Source of the DNA: Dechloromonas hortensis
GTDB taxonomy: Bacteria; Pseudomonadota; Gammaproteobacteria; Burkholderiales; Rhodocyclaceae
Reading direction: 5' to 3'
NCBI RefSeq assembly: GCF_009469765.1
Contig: NZ_SSSQ01000001.1
Span: 124,001 to 188,000 of the forward strand
DNA: 64,000 nucleotides
The notes beneath the pieces were generated by a model that worked only from the letters and a program-made list of their open reading frames with translations, had not been told where the DNA came from and did no database searches. This document shows, piece after piece, positions 19,637-27,691 of the stretch. Position 1 is the first letter of the stretch, and every line of letters starts with the position of its first letter. The position numbers were made by a program, and so were the translations under genes.

Positions 19637-20152
19637 TCAGCCCTTGATCCAGGGGCCGAGTAGTTGGCGCAGCGCCACTTCGTTGTAGCCATTGACGACT
19701 TCGCCGCCGACCACGATCAAGGGCACGCCGTTACCGCCCAATTTCTTGTGCTCGGCGAGCGCCACCGAACTCTTCTCGATATCGTGCTCGATGTAGCGGA
19801 TGCCGTTGGCCGCGAAAAATTCACGACCCGCCTTGCAGTACCCGCACCAGTCGGTCGCATAGAGCAGCACCTCGGGCTGGCTGGCGGCGACGGCCGCCGC
19901 GGCTTGGGCGGAACGCTGTTCGAGCAGCGGCCGGCCGAACCAGAAGGCGACGCCGAGCACCAGCAACAGCAGCAACCACTTGCCGGCCCCGCCCGGGCGC
20001 GGCTCGGCCGCCGCCCCGTACTGGCGAAAGCCGGCCGGCGGCAGACTGTTGCCGCCTTTGGCATAGGCTTTCTCGCAGGCCGGGCATTGCCAGTCCGGCG
20101 TCGTATCGCTGCTTTTGCGGGCGTAATTGCAATGCGGACAGATCTGGCTCAC
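19637..20152 (-). CDS. Zinc-ribbon/membrane/glutaredoxin fusion protein
   Basis: 171 residues in three parts. Residues 5-26 hold two CxxC pairs (Cys5/Cys8 in CPHC and Cys23/Cys26 in CPAC), a zinc ribbon. Residues about 58-73 form a single transmembrane helix (KWLLLLLVLGVAFWFG). Residues about 93-171 are a glutaredoxin domain with active-site WCGYC (Cys103, Cys106) and the GVPLIVVGGEVVNGYN cis-Pro and GSH-binding region. GTG at 20152 is the start because homology begins at SQICPHC. It lies 25 bases after algR on the same strand. Topology and target are not evident from sequence. Confidence 0.8.
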   Translation of the reverse strand: MSQICPHCNYARKSSDTTPDWQCPACEKAYAKGGNSLPPAGFRQYGAAAEPRPGGAGKWLLLLLVLGVAFWFGRPLLEQRSAQAAAAVAASQPEVLLYATDWCGYCKAGREFFAANGIRYIEHDIEKSSVALAEHKKLGGNGVPLIVVGGEVVNGYNEVALRQLLGPWIKG

Positions 20153-20177
20153 CGGCAGACTCGCTTTCGTTAAACGT

Positions 20178-20948
20178 TCAGGAATTCTTGACCAGCGCCT
20201 TGGCCGGCGCCCATTGCCGGCGACTGACCGGCAGCTTCTCCGGCACGCCGCGCAGCAGCGCCCAACCATAGGCTTCGGCATCGTCGCCGGCCGCCCGCTC
20301 GAAGCCGGCCAGCGCCGCACGGGCGACCAGCACGGCGCGGTGCAAGCGGATGAAGCGCTCGGCAAACTCGCTTTCGAGATGGGTCAGCGCATCGTCGAGC
20401 AGGTATTCGCGCTCCACCGTGCGCGCCGTGACGTATTTCAGGTCGGCCTTCAGGTAGAGGATTTCATTGACCGGGACCAGCAACAGGCGGCCGCGCTCGT
20501 GGCAGGAAAGATGACTGCGCCCGCCGCCCCGCACTTCGCGGCCGATGCTGGCGAGCAGGGCGGGATCCGGGTGGGGAACGGCCGGGATCTTCTGCAGTGC
20601 GGTCAGCAGGCGCTGGGCACGTACCGGCTTGAGCAGGTAATCGACTGCGTTCAGGTCGAAGGCCTGCACCGCGTAATTGTCGTAGGCGGTCGTGAAGATG
20701 ACGGCCGGCGCCTGCTCCAGGCTGCCGAGATGGCCGGCCAGCTCGATGCCGTCCATGCCCGGCATGCGGATATCGGCCAACACGACATCGACCGGCTGCT
20801 CGCGCAAAAAGGCCAGCGCCGCCAGGCCATTGCCGGCTTCGCCAACTACTTCGCTCGGCAACTGGCCGGCGATATCGCCGAGCAGGGTGCGCAGGCGGTC
20901 GCGTGCCAGCGGCTCGTCGTCGACCAGCAGGATTTTCAAGGGACTCAC
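20178..20948 (-). CDS. algR: LytTR-type response regulator (AlgR type)
   Basis: Two-component regulator: receiver domain with acidic pocket Asp10/Asp11 and phospho-acceptor Asp59 (VVLADIRMPGMDG), then a LytTR DNA-binding domain from about residue 150 (RLLLVPVNEILYLKADLKYV, with RFIRLHRAVLV). GTG at 20948 overlaps the kinase stop as GTGA, so the frame's upstream extension is rejected; 256 residues result. Pairing with a LytS-type kinase beside argH reproduces the Pseudomonas argH-fimS(algZ)-algR-hemC order. In that genus AlgR controls alginate and type IV pili; the targets here are unknown. Confidence 0.87.
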   Translation of the reverse strand: MSPLKILLVDDEPLARDRLRTLLGDIAGQLPSEVVGEAGNGLAALAFLREQPVDVVLADIRMPGMDGIELAGHLGSLEQAPAVIFTTAYDNYAVQAFDLNAVDYLLKPVRAQRLLTALQKIPAVPHPDPALLASIGREVRGGGRSHLSCHERGRLLLVPVNEILYLKADLKYVTARTVEREYLLDDALTHLESEFAERFIRLHRAVLVARAALAGFERAAGDDAEAYGWALLRGVPEKLPVSRRQWAPAKALVKNS

Positions 20949-21961
20949 GGATGAACCCGGCGGCGGCATGGCAGCATGATGCGAACCTGATAAATGTTGG
21001 TGCCGGCCGTAATTTCGAGCCGCGCCTCGAGATCGTAATACAGGGCAAGCCGTTCGCGAATATTGGCCACCGCCATCTGGTTGCCGGCGGCATGCTGCGC
21101 CTGACTGGCGGTCGGGTTGGCGATGGCGATGTGCAATTCGTCGTCGCGCTGTTCGATGACGACCTGCACCGTGCCGCCCTCCGGGGCCGGTTCGATGCCG
21201 TGATAGACGGCGTTTTCGAGCAGCGGCTGCAGCATCAGCGGCGGAATCGGCAGATCCAGGGAAACCGCCCCGATTTGCCAGTCGACCGCCAGACGGTCGC
21301 CAAGGCGCAAATGCTCGAGTTCCAGATACTGCTTGCCGAGGGAAATTTCGTCGGCCAGGCTGACCAGTTCGCCCGGATCGCGCATCGCGGCGCGAAAGAG
21401 GTCGGAGAGCGCCTCCAGCGCCGCCTCGGCCTGCTGCGGCCGGGCCCGGATCAGCGACAGCACCGCGTTCAGCGAATTGAACAGGAAGTGCGGCCGGATA
21501 CGGGCATTCAGCGCCGCCAGCCGCGCTTCGGTCTGGGCCGGCGAAAATGCCCGCGAGCGCAACTCGAAGTAACCGAGCAGCAAGGCGGCGGCAGCCATCG
21601 CCAGCAAGGCACTGCGCCAGCCGCTGCTCCCTTCGATCAGCGACAGGGCGCGGGTGTACAGGAAAAAACCGGCAGCCAGCCCGCCGGCCAAAGCCAGCAC
21701 CAGGGCCTGGCCGAGGCGCAGCGGCAGGCGCCAGAGCAGGTCGCGGGCCAGCGAGAGCAGGCCGAGGGCGATCAGCAACAAGGGTTCGACGATGGCGGCC
21801 AGTTCGACGTAATGCCCCAGCCAGCCGGCCAGATCGGGCGTTTGGACGAGCGCGGCGAGCAGCGCCAGCACATTGATGCCGAGCAGCACGCGCAGCATCA
21901 CCCCGAAATTGCGCCAGTCGGGCAGCGGGTGAGTCGCGGGAAAGTGCCGTATACTTGTCAT
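20945..21961 (-). CDS. algZ: Sensor histidine kinase, LytS/AlgZ type
   Basis: 338-residue membrane kinase. Four to five hydrophobic helices fill residues about 20-135, followed by the His_kinase domain with phospho-acceptor His158 in IRPHFLFNSLNAV and the N-box PLMLQPLLENAVYHGIEP of the HATPase. As in the AlgZ/FimS family, classical G-boxes are reduced. It overlaps algR by 4 bases. Divergent argH starts 58 bases away, so both promoters share a very short spacer. Confidence 0.88.
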   Translation of the reverse strand: MTSIRHFPATHPLPDWRNFGVMLRVLLGINVLALLAALVQTPDLAGWLGHYVELAAIVEPLLLIALGLLSLARDLLWRLPLRLGQALVLALAGGLAAGFFLYTRALSLIEGSSGWRSALLAMAAAALLLGYFELRSRAFSPAQTEARLAALNARIRPHFLFNSLNAVLSLIRARPQQAEAALEALSDLFRAAMRDPGELVSLADEISLGKQYLELEHLRLGDRLAVDWQIGAVSLDLPIPPLMLQPLLENAVYHGIEPAPEGGTVQVVIEQRDDELHIAIANPTASQAQHAAGNQMAVANIRERLALYYDLEARLEITAGTNIYQVRIMLPCRRRVHP

Positions 21962-22019
21962 TCTTGATGCGGATTGTTGTTCAATTCGTCGCTTAACTGC
22001 CCCATTCTAGACCAGAGTC

Positions 22020-23405
22020 ATGACTTCCAACGCCACGCAATACACTTGGGCCGGCCGTTTCTCCGAGCCAGTTTCCGATCTCGTCAAACGCTATACCGCT
22101 TCCGTCGATTTCGACCAGCGCATGTGGCGTCAGGACATTCGCGGCTCACTGGCCCACGCCAAGATGCTCGCCAAGCAGGGCATCATCAGCGCCGGCGACC
22201 TGGCCGACATCGAACGCGGCATGGCCATCGTCACCGGCGAAATCGAAGCCGGCACCTTCGAATGGTCGCTCGATCTGGAAGACGTGCACCTCAATATCGA
22301 AAAGCGCCTGACCGCACTCGTCGGTGACGCCGGCAAGCGCCTGCACACCGGCCGTTCGCGCAACGACCAGGTCGCCACCGACATCCGCCTCTACCTGCGC
22401 GACTCGATCGACGACATCCTGGCACTGATCAAGGCCTTCCGCTCGGCGCTGGTCGATCTGGCCGAGAAGGAAGCAGCGACGCCGATGCCCGGCTTCACGC
22501 ACCTGCAGGTCGCCCAGCCGGTGACTTTCGGCCATCACGTGCTGGCCTACTTCGAAATGTTCGGCCGCGATGCCGAGCGCTTCGCCGACGCCCGCAAGCG
22601 CACCAACCGCCTGCCGCTCGGTGCCGCCGCCCTGGCCGGCACGACCTACCCGATCGACCGCGCCTTCGTTGCCGCCGAACTGGGCTTCGATTACGTTTGC
22701 GAAAATTCGCTGGACGCCGTGTCGGATCGTGACTTCGCCATCGAATTCACCGCCGCCTGCGCGCTGCTGATGATGCACATCAGCCGCCTGTCGGAAGAAC
22801 TGGTGATGTGGATGAGCCCGCGCATCGGCTTCATCCAGATCGCAGACCGCTTCTGCACCGGCTCGTCGATCATGCCGCAGAAGAAGAACCCGGACGTGCC
22901 GGAACTGGCCCGCGGCAAGACCGGCCGCGTCTATGGCCAGCTGATGTCGCTGCTGACCCTGATGAAGTCGCAGCCACTGGCCTACAACAAGGACAACCAG
23001 GAAGACAAGGAACCCTTGTTCGACGCCGTCGATACCGTCACCGACACGCTGCGCATCTTCGCCGACATGGCCGGCGGCATCACGGTGCGCGCCGACAACA
23101 TGCAGGCCGCGCTGACCCAGGGCTTCGCTACGGCCACCGACCTCGCCGACTACCTGGTCAAGAAGGGCCTGCCCTTCCGCGACGCGCACGAAGCGGTCGG
23201 CCACGCCGTCAAGGCGGCCGAAGCAAAGGGCGTCGATCTGCCGCAACTGACGCTGGACGAACTCAAGGCTTTCTGCCCGCAAGTGGAAAACGACGTTTTC
23301 GCAGTGTTGACCGTCGAAGGCTCGCTCGCCTCGCGCAACCACATCGGCGGCACCGCGCCGGCCCAGGTCAAGGCCGCCATCGCCCGGGCCCGCAACCGCC
23401 TGTAA
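22020..23405 (+). CDS. argH: Argininosuccinate lyase
   Basis: Last step of arginine synthesis, splitting argininosuccinate to arginine and fumarate. The superfamily signature [26 protein letters not shown] is present, as are [20 protein letters not shown] and [16 protein letters not shown]. Full length at 461 residues. It is transcribed away from algZ. A TATACT at 21950-21955, inside the start of algZ, could be its -10 box, but the matching -35 is poor. Confidence 0.97.
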   Translation: MTSNATQYTWAGRFSEPVSDLVKRYTASVDFDQRMWRQDIRGSLAHAKMLAKQGIISAGDLADIERGMAIVTGEIEAGTFEWSLDLEDVHLNIEKRLTALVGDAGKRLHTGRSRNDQVATDIRLYLRDSIDDILALIKAFRSALVDLAEKEAATPMPGFTHLQVAQPVTFGHHVLAYFEMFGRDAERFADARKRTNRLPLGAAALAGTTYPIDRAFVAAELGFDYVCENSLDAVSDRDFAIEFTAACALLMMHISRLSEELVMWMSPRIGFIQIADRFCTGSSIMPQKKNPDVPELARGKTGRVYGQLMSLLTLMKSQPLAYNKDNQEDKEPLFDAVDTVTDTLRIFADMAGGITVRADNMQAALTQGFATATDLADYLVKKGLPFRDAHEAVGHAVKAAEAKGVDLPQLTLDELKAFCPQVENDVFAVLTVEGSLASRNHIGGTAPAQVKAAIARARNRL

Positions 23406-23423
23406 CAAGGCTGGCACCAGGCG

Positions 23424-24704
23424 ATGATCGAGAAGCTCGGCAAGTACGAGCTTTTGCAAAAGCTCGGCGAAGGCGCGACCAGTACCGTTTATCTCGGTCG
23501 CGACCCTTTCGCCCAGCGCGACGTGGCGATCAAGGTCGCCAGCCCCGCCGTCCTCAACGACCCGAAGCGGGGTCGCCTGTACACCAATCTTTTCCTCAAC
23601 GAAGCCTCGCTGGTCGGCCAGCTCAACCACCCGCACATCGTGCAGATCTACGATGCGGTGGTCACCGAAAAGCTCTGCTACATCGTCATGGAGTATGTCG
23701 CCGGCGGCACGCTGGAAGAGCACGCCCGGCCGGGGCACCTGCTGGCGGTCGACCGCGTCGTCGAGCTCATTTTCAAATGCACGCGCGCCCTCGATTTCGC
23801 GCACCGGCTCGGTATCACGCACCGCGACATCAAGCCGGCCAATATCCTGCTCACCGGCGAATCGGACATCAAGATCACCGATTTCGGCACTGCCATCATC
23901 AGCCGCCAGACCGAGCGCACCCAGGTCACCGGCATCGGTTCGCCGGGCTACATGTCGCCCGAACAGGTCCAGGAAAACCCGCTCGACCACCGCACCGACA
24001 TCTACTCACTCGGCGTCGTCATGTTCCAACTGCTGACCGGGCGCCTGCCATTCGAGGCCGACAGCAATTACAAGATGATCTACCAGATCATCCACGGTGA
24101 CACGCCGCAGCCTTCCAGCCTGCGCCCCGAGCTGCCGCCGGTGCTCGACCAGATCGTCGGCCGGGCGATGGCCCGCGACCGCAACGCGCGCTACCAGACC
24201 TGGGGCGCCTTCGCCCAGGACCTGACGCAGGCGGTGCGCGACCGGCAGTTGCAGACGCCGGGCGGCGACTTCGCCGACACCGAGAAATTCGACATCCTGC
24301 GCGCCATGCCCTTCTTTACCGAATTCAGCGACGTCGAAATATGGGAAGTGCTGCGCTTCTCGCAATGGCAGCGCGTGCCACCCGGCAGCGTGATCATGCG
24401 CGACGGCGAACCGGGCGACTTTTTCTGCTTCCTCGCCGCCGGCAACCTCAAGGTCAGCAAGGGCGGCAAGATGCTCGACATCCTGAGCAAGGGCGAATGC
24501 TTCGGTGAGATGGCGGTGATCGGCCGGCAGCACCAGCTACGCGGCGCCGACATCACGGCGCAGAACGCCGCCGATCTCATCAGCGTCAGTGGCGCAGCGC
24601 TGCAGCAGGCTTCCGCCGCCTGCCGCATGCACTTCTACCAGAGCTTCGCCGAAGTACTGGCCAGCCGTCTGTCGCTGGCCAACCAGCGCCTGGCCACCCG
24701 CTAG
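23424..24704 (+). CDS. Ser/Thr protein kinase fused to cyclic-nucleotide-binding domain
   Basis: 426 residues. The N-terminal Hanks-type kinase has the Gly loop LGEGATSTVYLG (residues 13-24), ATP-anchoring Lys37, catalytic HRDIKPAN (His133, Asp135), DFG Asp153 and an SPE motif in place of APE. A C-terminal cNMP-binding domain occupies residues about 295-420 and contains FGEMAV and an Arg-Gly-Ala in the phosphate cassette, where Arg-Ser/Thr-Ala is usual. No transmembrane helix or PASTA repeats, so it is cytosolic. It starts 18 bases after argH. Allosteric control of the kinase by a cyclic nucleotide is the obvious inference; ligand and substrates are unknown. Confidence 0.88.
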   Translation: MIEKLGKYELLQKLGEGATSTVYLGRDPFAQRDVAIKVASPAVLNDPKRGRLYTNLFLNEASLVGQLNHPHIVQIYDAVVTEKLCYIVMEYVAGGTLEEHARPGHLLAVDRVVELIFKCTRALDFAHRLGITHRDIKPANILLTGESDIKITDFGTAIISRQTERTQVTGIGSPGYMSPEQVQENPLDHRTDIYSLGVVMFQLLTGRLPFEADSNYKMIYQIIHGDTPQPSSLRPELPPVLDQIVGRAMARDRNARYQTWGAFAQDLTQAVRDRQLQTPGGDFADTEKFDILRAMPFFTEFSDVEIWEVLRFSQWQRVPPGSVIMRDGEPGDFFCFLAAGNLKVSKGGKMLDILSKGECFGEMAVIGRQHQLRGADITAQNAADLISVSGAALQQASAACRMHFYQSFAEVLASRLSLANQRLATR

Positions 24705-24749
24705 AACAACCGCTTCCGCGGCCCGCGGGCGGCGTCGATCAAGAAATCC

Positions 24750-24779
24750 TTGCCTTGCGATATATTAGACAATTATTAT
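24750..24779 (+). promoter_or_regulatory. Probable promoter of osmC-like gene
   Basis: TTGCCT (24750-24755) and TATTAT (24774-24779) with an 18-base spacer lie in an unusually AT-rich patch (about 24756-24800) amid GC-rich DNA. The transcript would carry a leader of about 65 bases before the OsmC ATG at 24853, which is preceded by AAGGAAG. Confidence 0.5.
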
Positions 24780-24852
24780 ATTCAATGGTGTTGATATTTA
24801 AGCAGGCAACACCCGCCCGGACGCCATAAAACCAACAGCAAGGAAGACCAGC

Positions 24853-25230
24853 ATGTATTCAACCGTTGTCGACAACACACCGCTCATTCACGTCAATGCC
24901 GGCAAGCACGCCGCAGACTATGCCGTAAATGGCTCCCTGATGAACCCGCTGGAAGCCTTCTATGCGTCGCTGGCCGCCTGCGCCGCCGTCTTTGCCAAGA
25001 AGAGCTGCAAGGAACTGGGCGTGCCGGCCGCCGGCATCGAAATCAACTGCAAGCCGTTTGCCGGTCCGGGCGGCCCGCTGACCCTGGGCAAATTCAAGAC
25101 CGAAGTGCGCTTCCCCGAACAGTTCACGGCCGAACAAAAAGCCGCCATTCTCGAGAGCATCACCCATTGCGCGGTCAAGGACATCGTCCAGGACGGCGCC
25201 GCGATCGAGTTCTCAGTCACTGAAATCTAG
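24853..25230 (+). CDS. OsmC/Ohr-family peroxidase-like protein
   Basis: 125-residue OsmC-fold protein. The two redox cysteines of the family are present: Cys43 in LAACAAVF on the central helix and Cys106 in ITHCAVKD. The family reduces organic hydroperoxides or handles thiol stress; the specificity here (OsmC, Ohr or YhfA type) is not clear. It has its own AT-rich promoter and converges with grxD, with a shared terminator hairpin between them. A second OsmC domain in the window is fused to YcaO. Confidence 0.85.
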   Translation: MYSTVVDNTPLIHVNAGKHAADYAVNGSLMNPLEAFYASLAACAAVFAKKSCKELGVPAAGIEINCKPFAGPGGPLTLGKFKTEVRFPEQFTAEQKAAILESITHCAVKDIVQDGAAIEFSVTEI

Positions 25231-25254
25231 GCCGCAGGCGCTAGGTCGCGCCCA

Positions 25255-25283
25255 TGAAAAAGGCCCGCCGAACTGGCGGGCCT
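25255..25283 (-). terminator. Rho-independent terminator of the prfA-prmC-grxD run
   Basis: Stem AGGCCCGCC (25261-25269) with GGCGGGCCT (25275-25283), 5-base loop. On the minus strand it is followed by a T-tract (A-run at 25256-25260 on the plus strand), 23 bases after the grxD stop. It may also slow plus-strand transcription from the OsmC gene. Confidence 0.85.
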
Positions 25284-25305
25284 GGCATTTGGCGCGGCGA
25301 AAAAC

Positions 25306-25641
25306 TCAGGCCTGGGCCTGAGCTTGGGCGATGTCTTGCAGCATGGTCTGCAGTTCGCCCGCCTGGTACATCTCTTTCATGATGTCGCAGCCGCCGACGA
25401 ATTCGCCCTTGATGTAGAGCTGTGGAATAGTCGGCCAGTTGGCGTATTCCTTGACACCATTGCGGATTTCTTCGTCGGCCAGCACATTGACCGTCACGAA
25501 ATCGTTAACGCCGCACAACTTCAGGATCTGCACGGCCGTGGCCGAGAAACCGCACTGCGGGAAACGGGCGTCACCCTTCATGTAGAGGACGACGGGGTTG
25601 CTGGTCACGGTTTGGTGGATGCGTTGCTGAACGTCGGACAT
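25306..25641 (-). CDS. grxD: Monothiol glutaredoxin (CGFS type)
   Basis: 111-residue CGFS glutaredoxin that carries Fe-S clusters with BolA/GSH and delivers them to apo-proteins. The monothiol site CGFS is at residues 30-33 (PQCGFSATAVQIL); WPTIPQLYIKGEFVGGCDI contains the cis-Pro and the GSH-binding GG. It is last in the prfA-prmC-grxD run, 12 bases after prmC, and is followed by a terminator. Confidence 0.96.
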   Translation of the reverse strand: MSDVQQRIHQTVTSNPVVLYMKGDARFPQCGFSATAVQILKLCGVNDFVTVNVLADEEIRNGVKEYANWPTIPQLYIKGEFVGGCDIMKEMYQAGELQTMLQDIAQAQAQA

Positions 25642-25653
25642 TTTTTCTCCAGA

Positions 25654-26475
25654 TTACAAATGACCCCCCGAGACGCGATCGATCTCGGCCAGGTCGGGAA
25701 AGGTTGATGCGGCTTTGAACCCGGCATCGTGCAATAAGTTCCGGCTGGCTGCGCCCTGATCGTAGCCATGCTCGAACAAAAGCCAGCCGCCCGCCGTCAG
25801 ATGGGCCGGCGCGTCGGCGACGATGCGCCGGATGCAAGCCAGGCCGTTGCCGCCGGCCTCGCCGTCGCTGAGCGCCATTTGCGGCTCGAAAGGCAGGCCG
25901 TCGCGACTCAGGTGCGGGTCGCCCTCGGCAACGTAGGGCGGGTTGGAAACGATCAGGTCGAAACGCTGGCCAGCCAGTTCGGCAAACCAGTCGCTCGCGC
26001 AGAAGGCAAGCTTCGCCCCGAGCCGGCCGGCATTGTTGCGCGCCACGGAAATGGCCTCTTTTGACAGGTCGACCGCCAGAACCTCGGCTGCCGGGCATTC
26101 CAGGGCCAGCGAAATGGCGACGATACCGCTGCCGGTGCCGAGATCGAGCACTTTCGGCGCCGTCAGGCCGCGCAGCTTCTCCAGCGCCAGATCGATCAGC
26201 ACTTCGGTTTCCGGACGCGGAATCAACACCGCTGGCGAGACCTGAAAAACGCGGCCGCGAAACTCGGTCTCGCCGACCAGGTAGGCCAGCGGCTCGCCGG
26301 CCGCCCGCCGCTCGACCCATTCGGCAAACTGCGCGTAGGCCGGGGCGATGACCGGCGTTTCTGGCCGCGCCAGCAGATCGGTGTGCGAGCAGCCGGTGGC
26401 GTATTGCAGCAGCAGACGCGCGTCGAGCCGATCGATTTTCTGCCGGGCGGCGGTCAGCGCCTCGAAAAGCGTCAT
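25654..26475 (-). CDS. prmC: Release-factor glutamine N5-methyltransferase
   Basis: Methylates the GGQ glutamine of peptide-chain release factors. SAM-binding VLDLGTGSGIVAISLALE and the NPPY motif (Asn178, IVSNPPYVAEGD) are intact. The open frame extends into prfA, but ATG at 26475 (MTLFEALTAARQKIDRLDARLLL) is the family start and gives 273 residues. It begins 2 bases after the prfA stop, so enzyme and substrate are made together. Confidence 0.95.
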   Translation of the reverse strand: MTLFEALTAARQKIDRLDARLLLQYATGCSHTDLLARPETPVIAPAYAQFAEWVERRAAGEPLAYLVGETEFRGRVFQVSPAVLIPRPETEVLIDLALEKLRGLTAPKVLDLGTGSGIVAISLALECPAAEVLAVDLSKEAISVARNNAGRLGAKLAFCASDWFAELAGQRFDLIVSNPPYVAEGDPHLSRDGLPFEPQMALSDGEAGGNGLACIRRIVADAPAHLTAGGWLLFEHGYDQGAASRNLLHDAGFKAASTFPDLAEIDRVSGGHL

Positions 26476-26477
26476 TT

Positions 26478-27560
26478 TCAGTTCTGTTCGGCCAGCTCGG
26501 CCAGCAAGTCGGCCTGGTGTTCGGCGGCCAGCGCACCGAGCAGTTCGTCCATGTCGCCGTCCATGATCGCGGCGATCTTGTACAGCGTCAGGTTGATCCG
26601 GTGGTCGGTGATCCGCCCCTGCGGGAAGTTGTAGGTCCGGATGCGTTCGGAACGGTCGCCGGAGCCGATCAGGCTCTTCCGGGTACTGGAAATGTGGGCT
26701 TGCTGGGCGCGAACCTGAACGTCCTTGATGCGCGCCGCCAGCACCTTCATCGCCGACGCCTTGTTGGCGTGCTGCGAGCGGCCATCCTGGCATTCGGCGA
26801 CGATACCGGTCGGCAGGTGGGTGATGCGCACCGCCGAATCGGTCTTGTTGATGTGTTGACCGCCGGCCCCGGAAGCGCGGAAGGTGTCGATCCGCAAGTC
26901 GGCCGGGTTGAGGTTCACATCCTCGACCTCATCGACTTCCGGCATGATCGCCACGGTACACGCGGAGGTATGGATGCGGCCCTGGGTTTCGGTTTCCGGC
27001 ACACGCTGGACGCGATGGCCACCCGATTCGAACTTGAGCCGCGAATAGGCGCCGTTGCCGCCGATCCGGCAGATGATTTCGCGGTAACCGCCGAGTTCCG
27101 ACTCGCTGGCCGACATTACTTCGACCTGCCAGCGCTGGCGCTCGGCGTAGCGCGAATACATCCGGAAAAGGTCGCCGGCGAACAGCGCCGACTCGTCGCC
27201 GCCGGTCCCGGCGCGGATTTCCAGCAGCACGCCGCGCTCGTCGTTGGGGTCTTTCGGCAGCAGCAGCTTCTGCAACTCGGTTTCGAGTTCGGGCAGGCGC
27301 GCCTTGGCTGCGGCGATTTCCTCTTCGGCGAAATCGCGCATTTCCGGGTCGTCACGCATCGCCTCGGCCTCGGCCAGGTCGTTCTCGGCCTGGCGGAAGG
27401 CGTTGAACTGGAGGATCACCGGCTCGATTTCGGCCCGCTCGCGCGACAGCTTGCGGAACTGATCCATGTCGCTGGCCGTGCTCGGCGCCGAGAGCATGCG
27501 GTCGATTTCGTCGAGACGATCGACCAGCAGATCAAGTTTTTGGCGAATGCTCGATTTCAT
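26478..27560 (-). CDS. prfA: Peptide chain release factor 1
   Basis: Terminates translation at UAA and UAG. GGQ is at residues 233-235 ([15 protein letters not shown]), the same numbering as E. coli RF1. The tripeptide anticodon region reads [17 protein letters not shown]. The frame extends upstream to 27665, but ATG at 27560 ([12 protein letters not shown]) is the normal start and gives 360 residues. In many betaproteobacteria prfA follows hemA directly; here a GGDEF gene of opposite strand lies between them. Confidence 0.97.
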   Translation of the reverse strand: MKSSIRQKLDLLVDRLDEIDRMLSAPSTASDMDQFRKLSRERAEIEPVILQFNAFRQAENDLAEAEAMRDDPEMRDFAEEEIAAAKARLPELETELQKLLLPKDPNDERGVLLEIRAGTGGDESALFAGDLFRMYSRYAERQRWQVEVMSASESELGGYREIICRIGGNGAYSRLKFESGGHRVQRVPETETQGRIHTSACTVAIMPEVDEVEDVNLNPADLRIDTFRASGAGGQHINKTDSAVRITHLPTGIVAECQDGRSQHANKASAMKVLAARIKDVQVRAQQAHISSTRKSLIGSGDRSERIRTYNFPQGRITDHRINLTLYKIAAIMDGDMDELLGALAAEHQADLLAELAEQN

Positions 27561-27639
27561 TTCGGATAGCCAGCCGGCCCGGGTGTGCGAAGGGGCGTAA
27601 TGGTACCCGAGAACACCTTCCGTCGGCGATGGATGGCGA

Positions 27640-27668
27640 TTGCCACACGGCCTTTCAAATAGCATAAT
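27640..27668 (+). promoter_or_regulatory. Promoter of the GGDEF response-regulator gene
   Basis: TTGCCA (27640-27645), a 17-base spacer and CATAAT (27663-27668), each close to the sigma-70 consensus. Transcription would start about 15 bases before the ATG at 27692. The same 131-base gap must also hold the prfA promoter on the other strand. Confidence 0.6.
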
Positions 27669-27691
27669 CCGCCGATTGCGGAAGCCATCCC

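Noticed and set aside
22146..23990. 614-codon minus-strand open frame
   Set aside because: Antisense across argH and the kinase gene; no recognisable domain or start signal.
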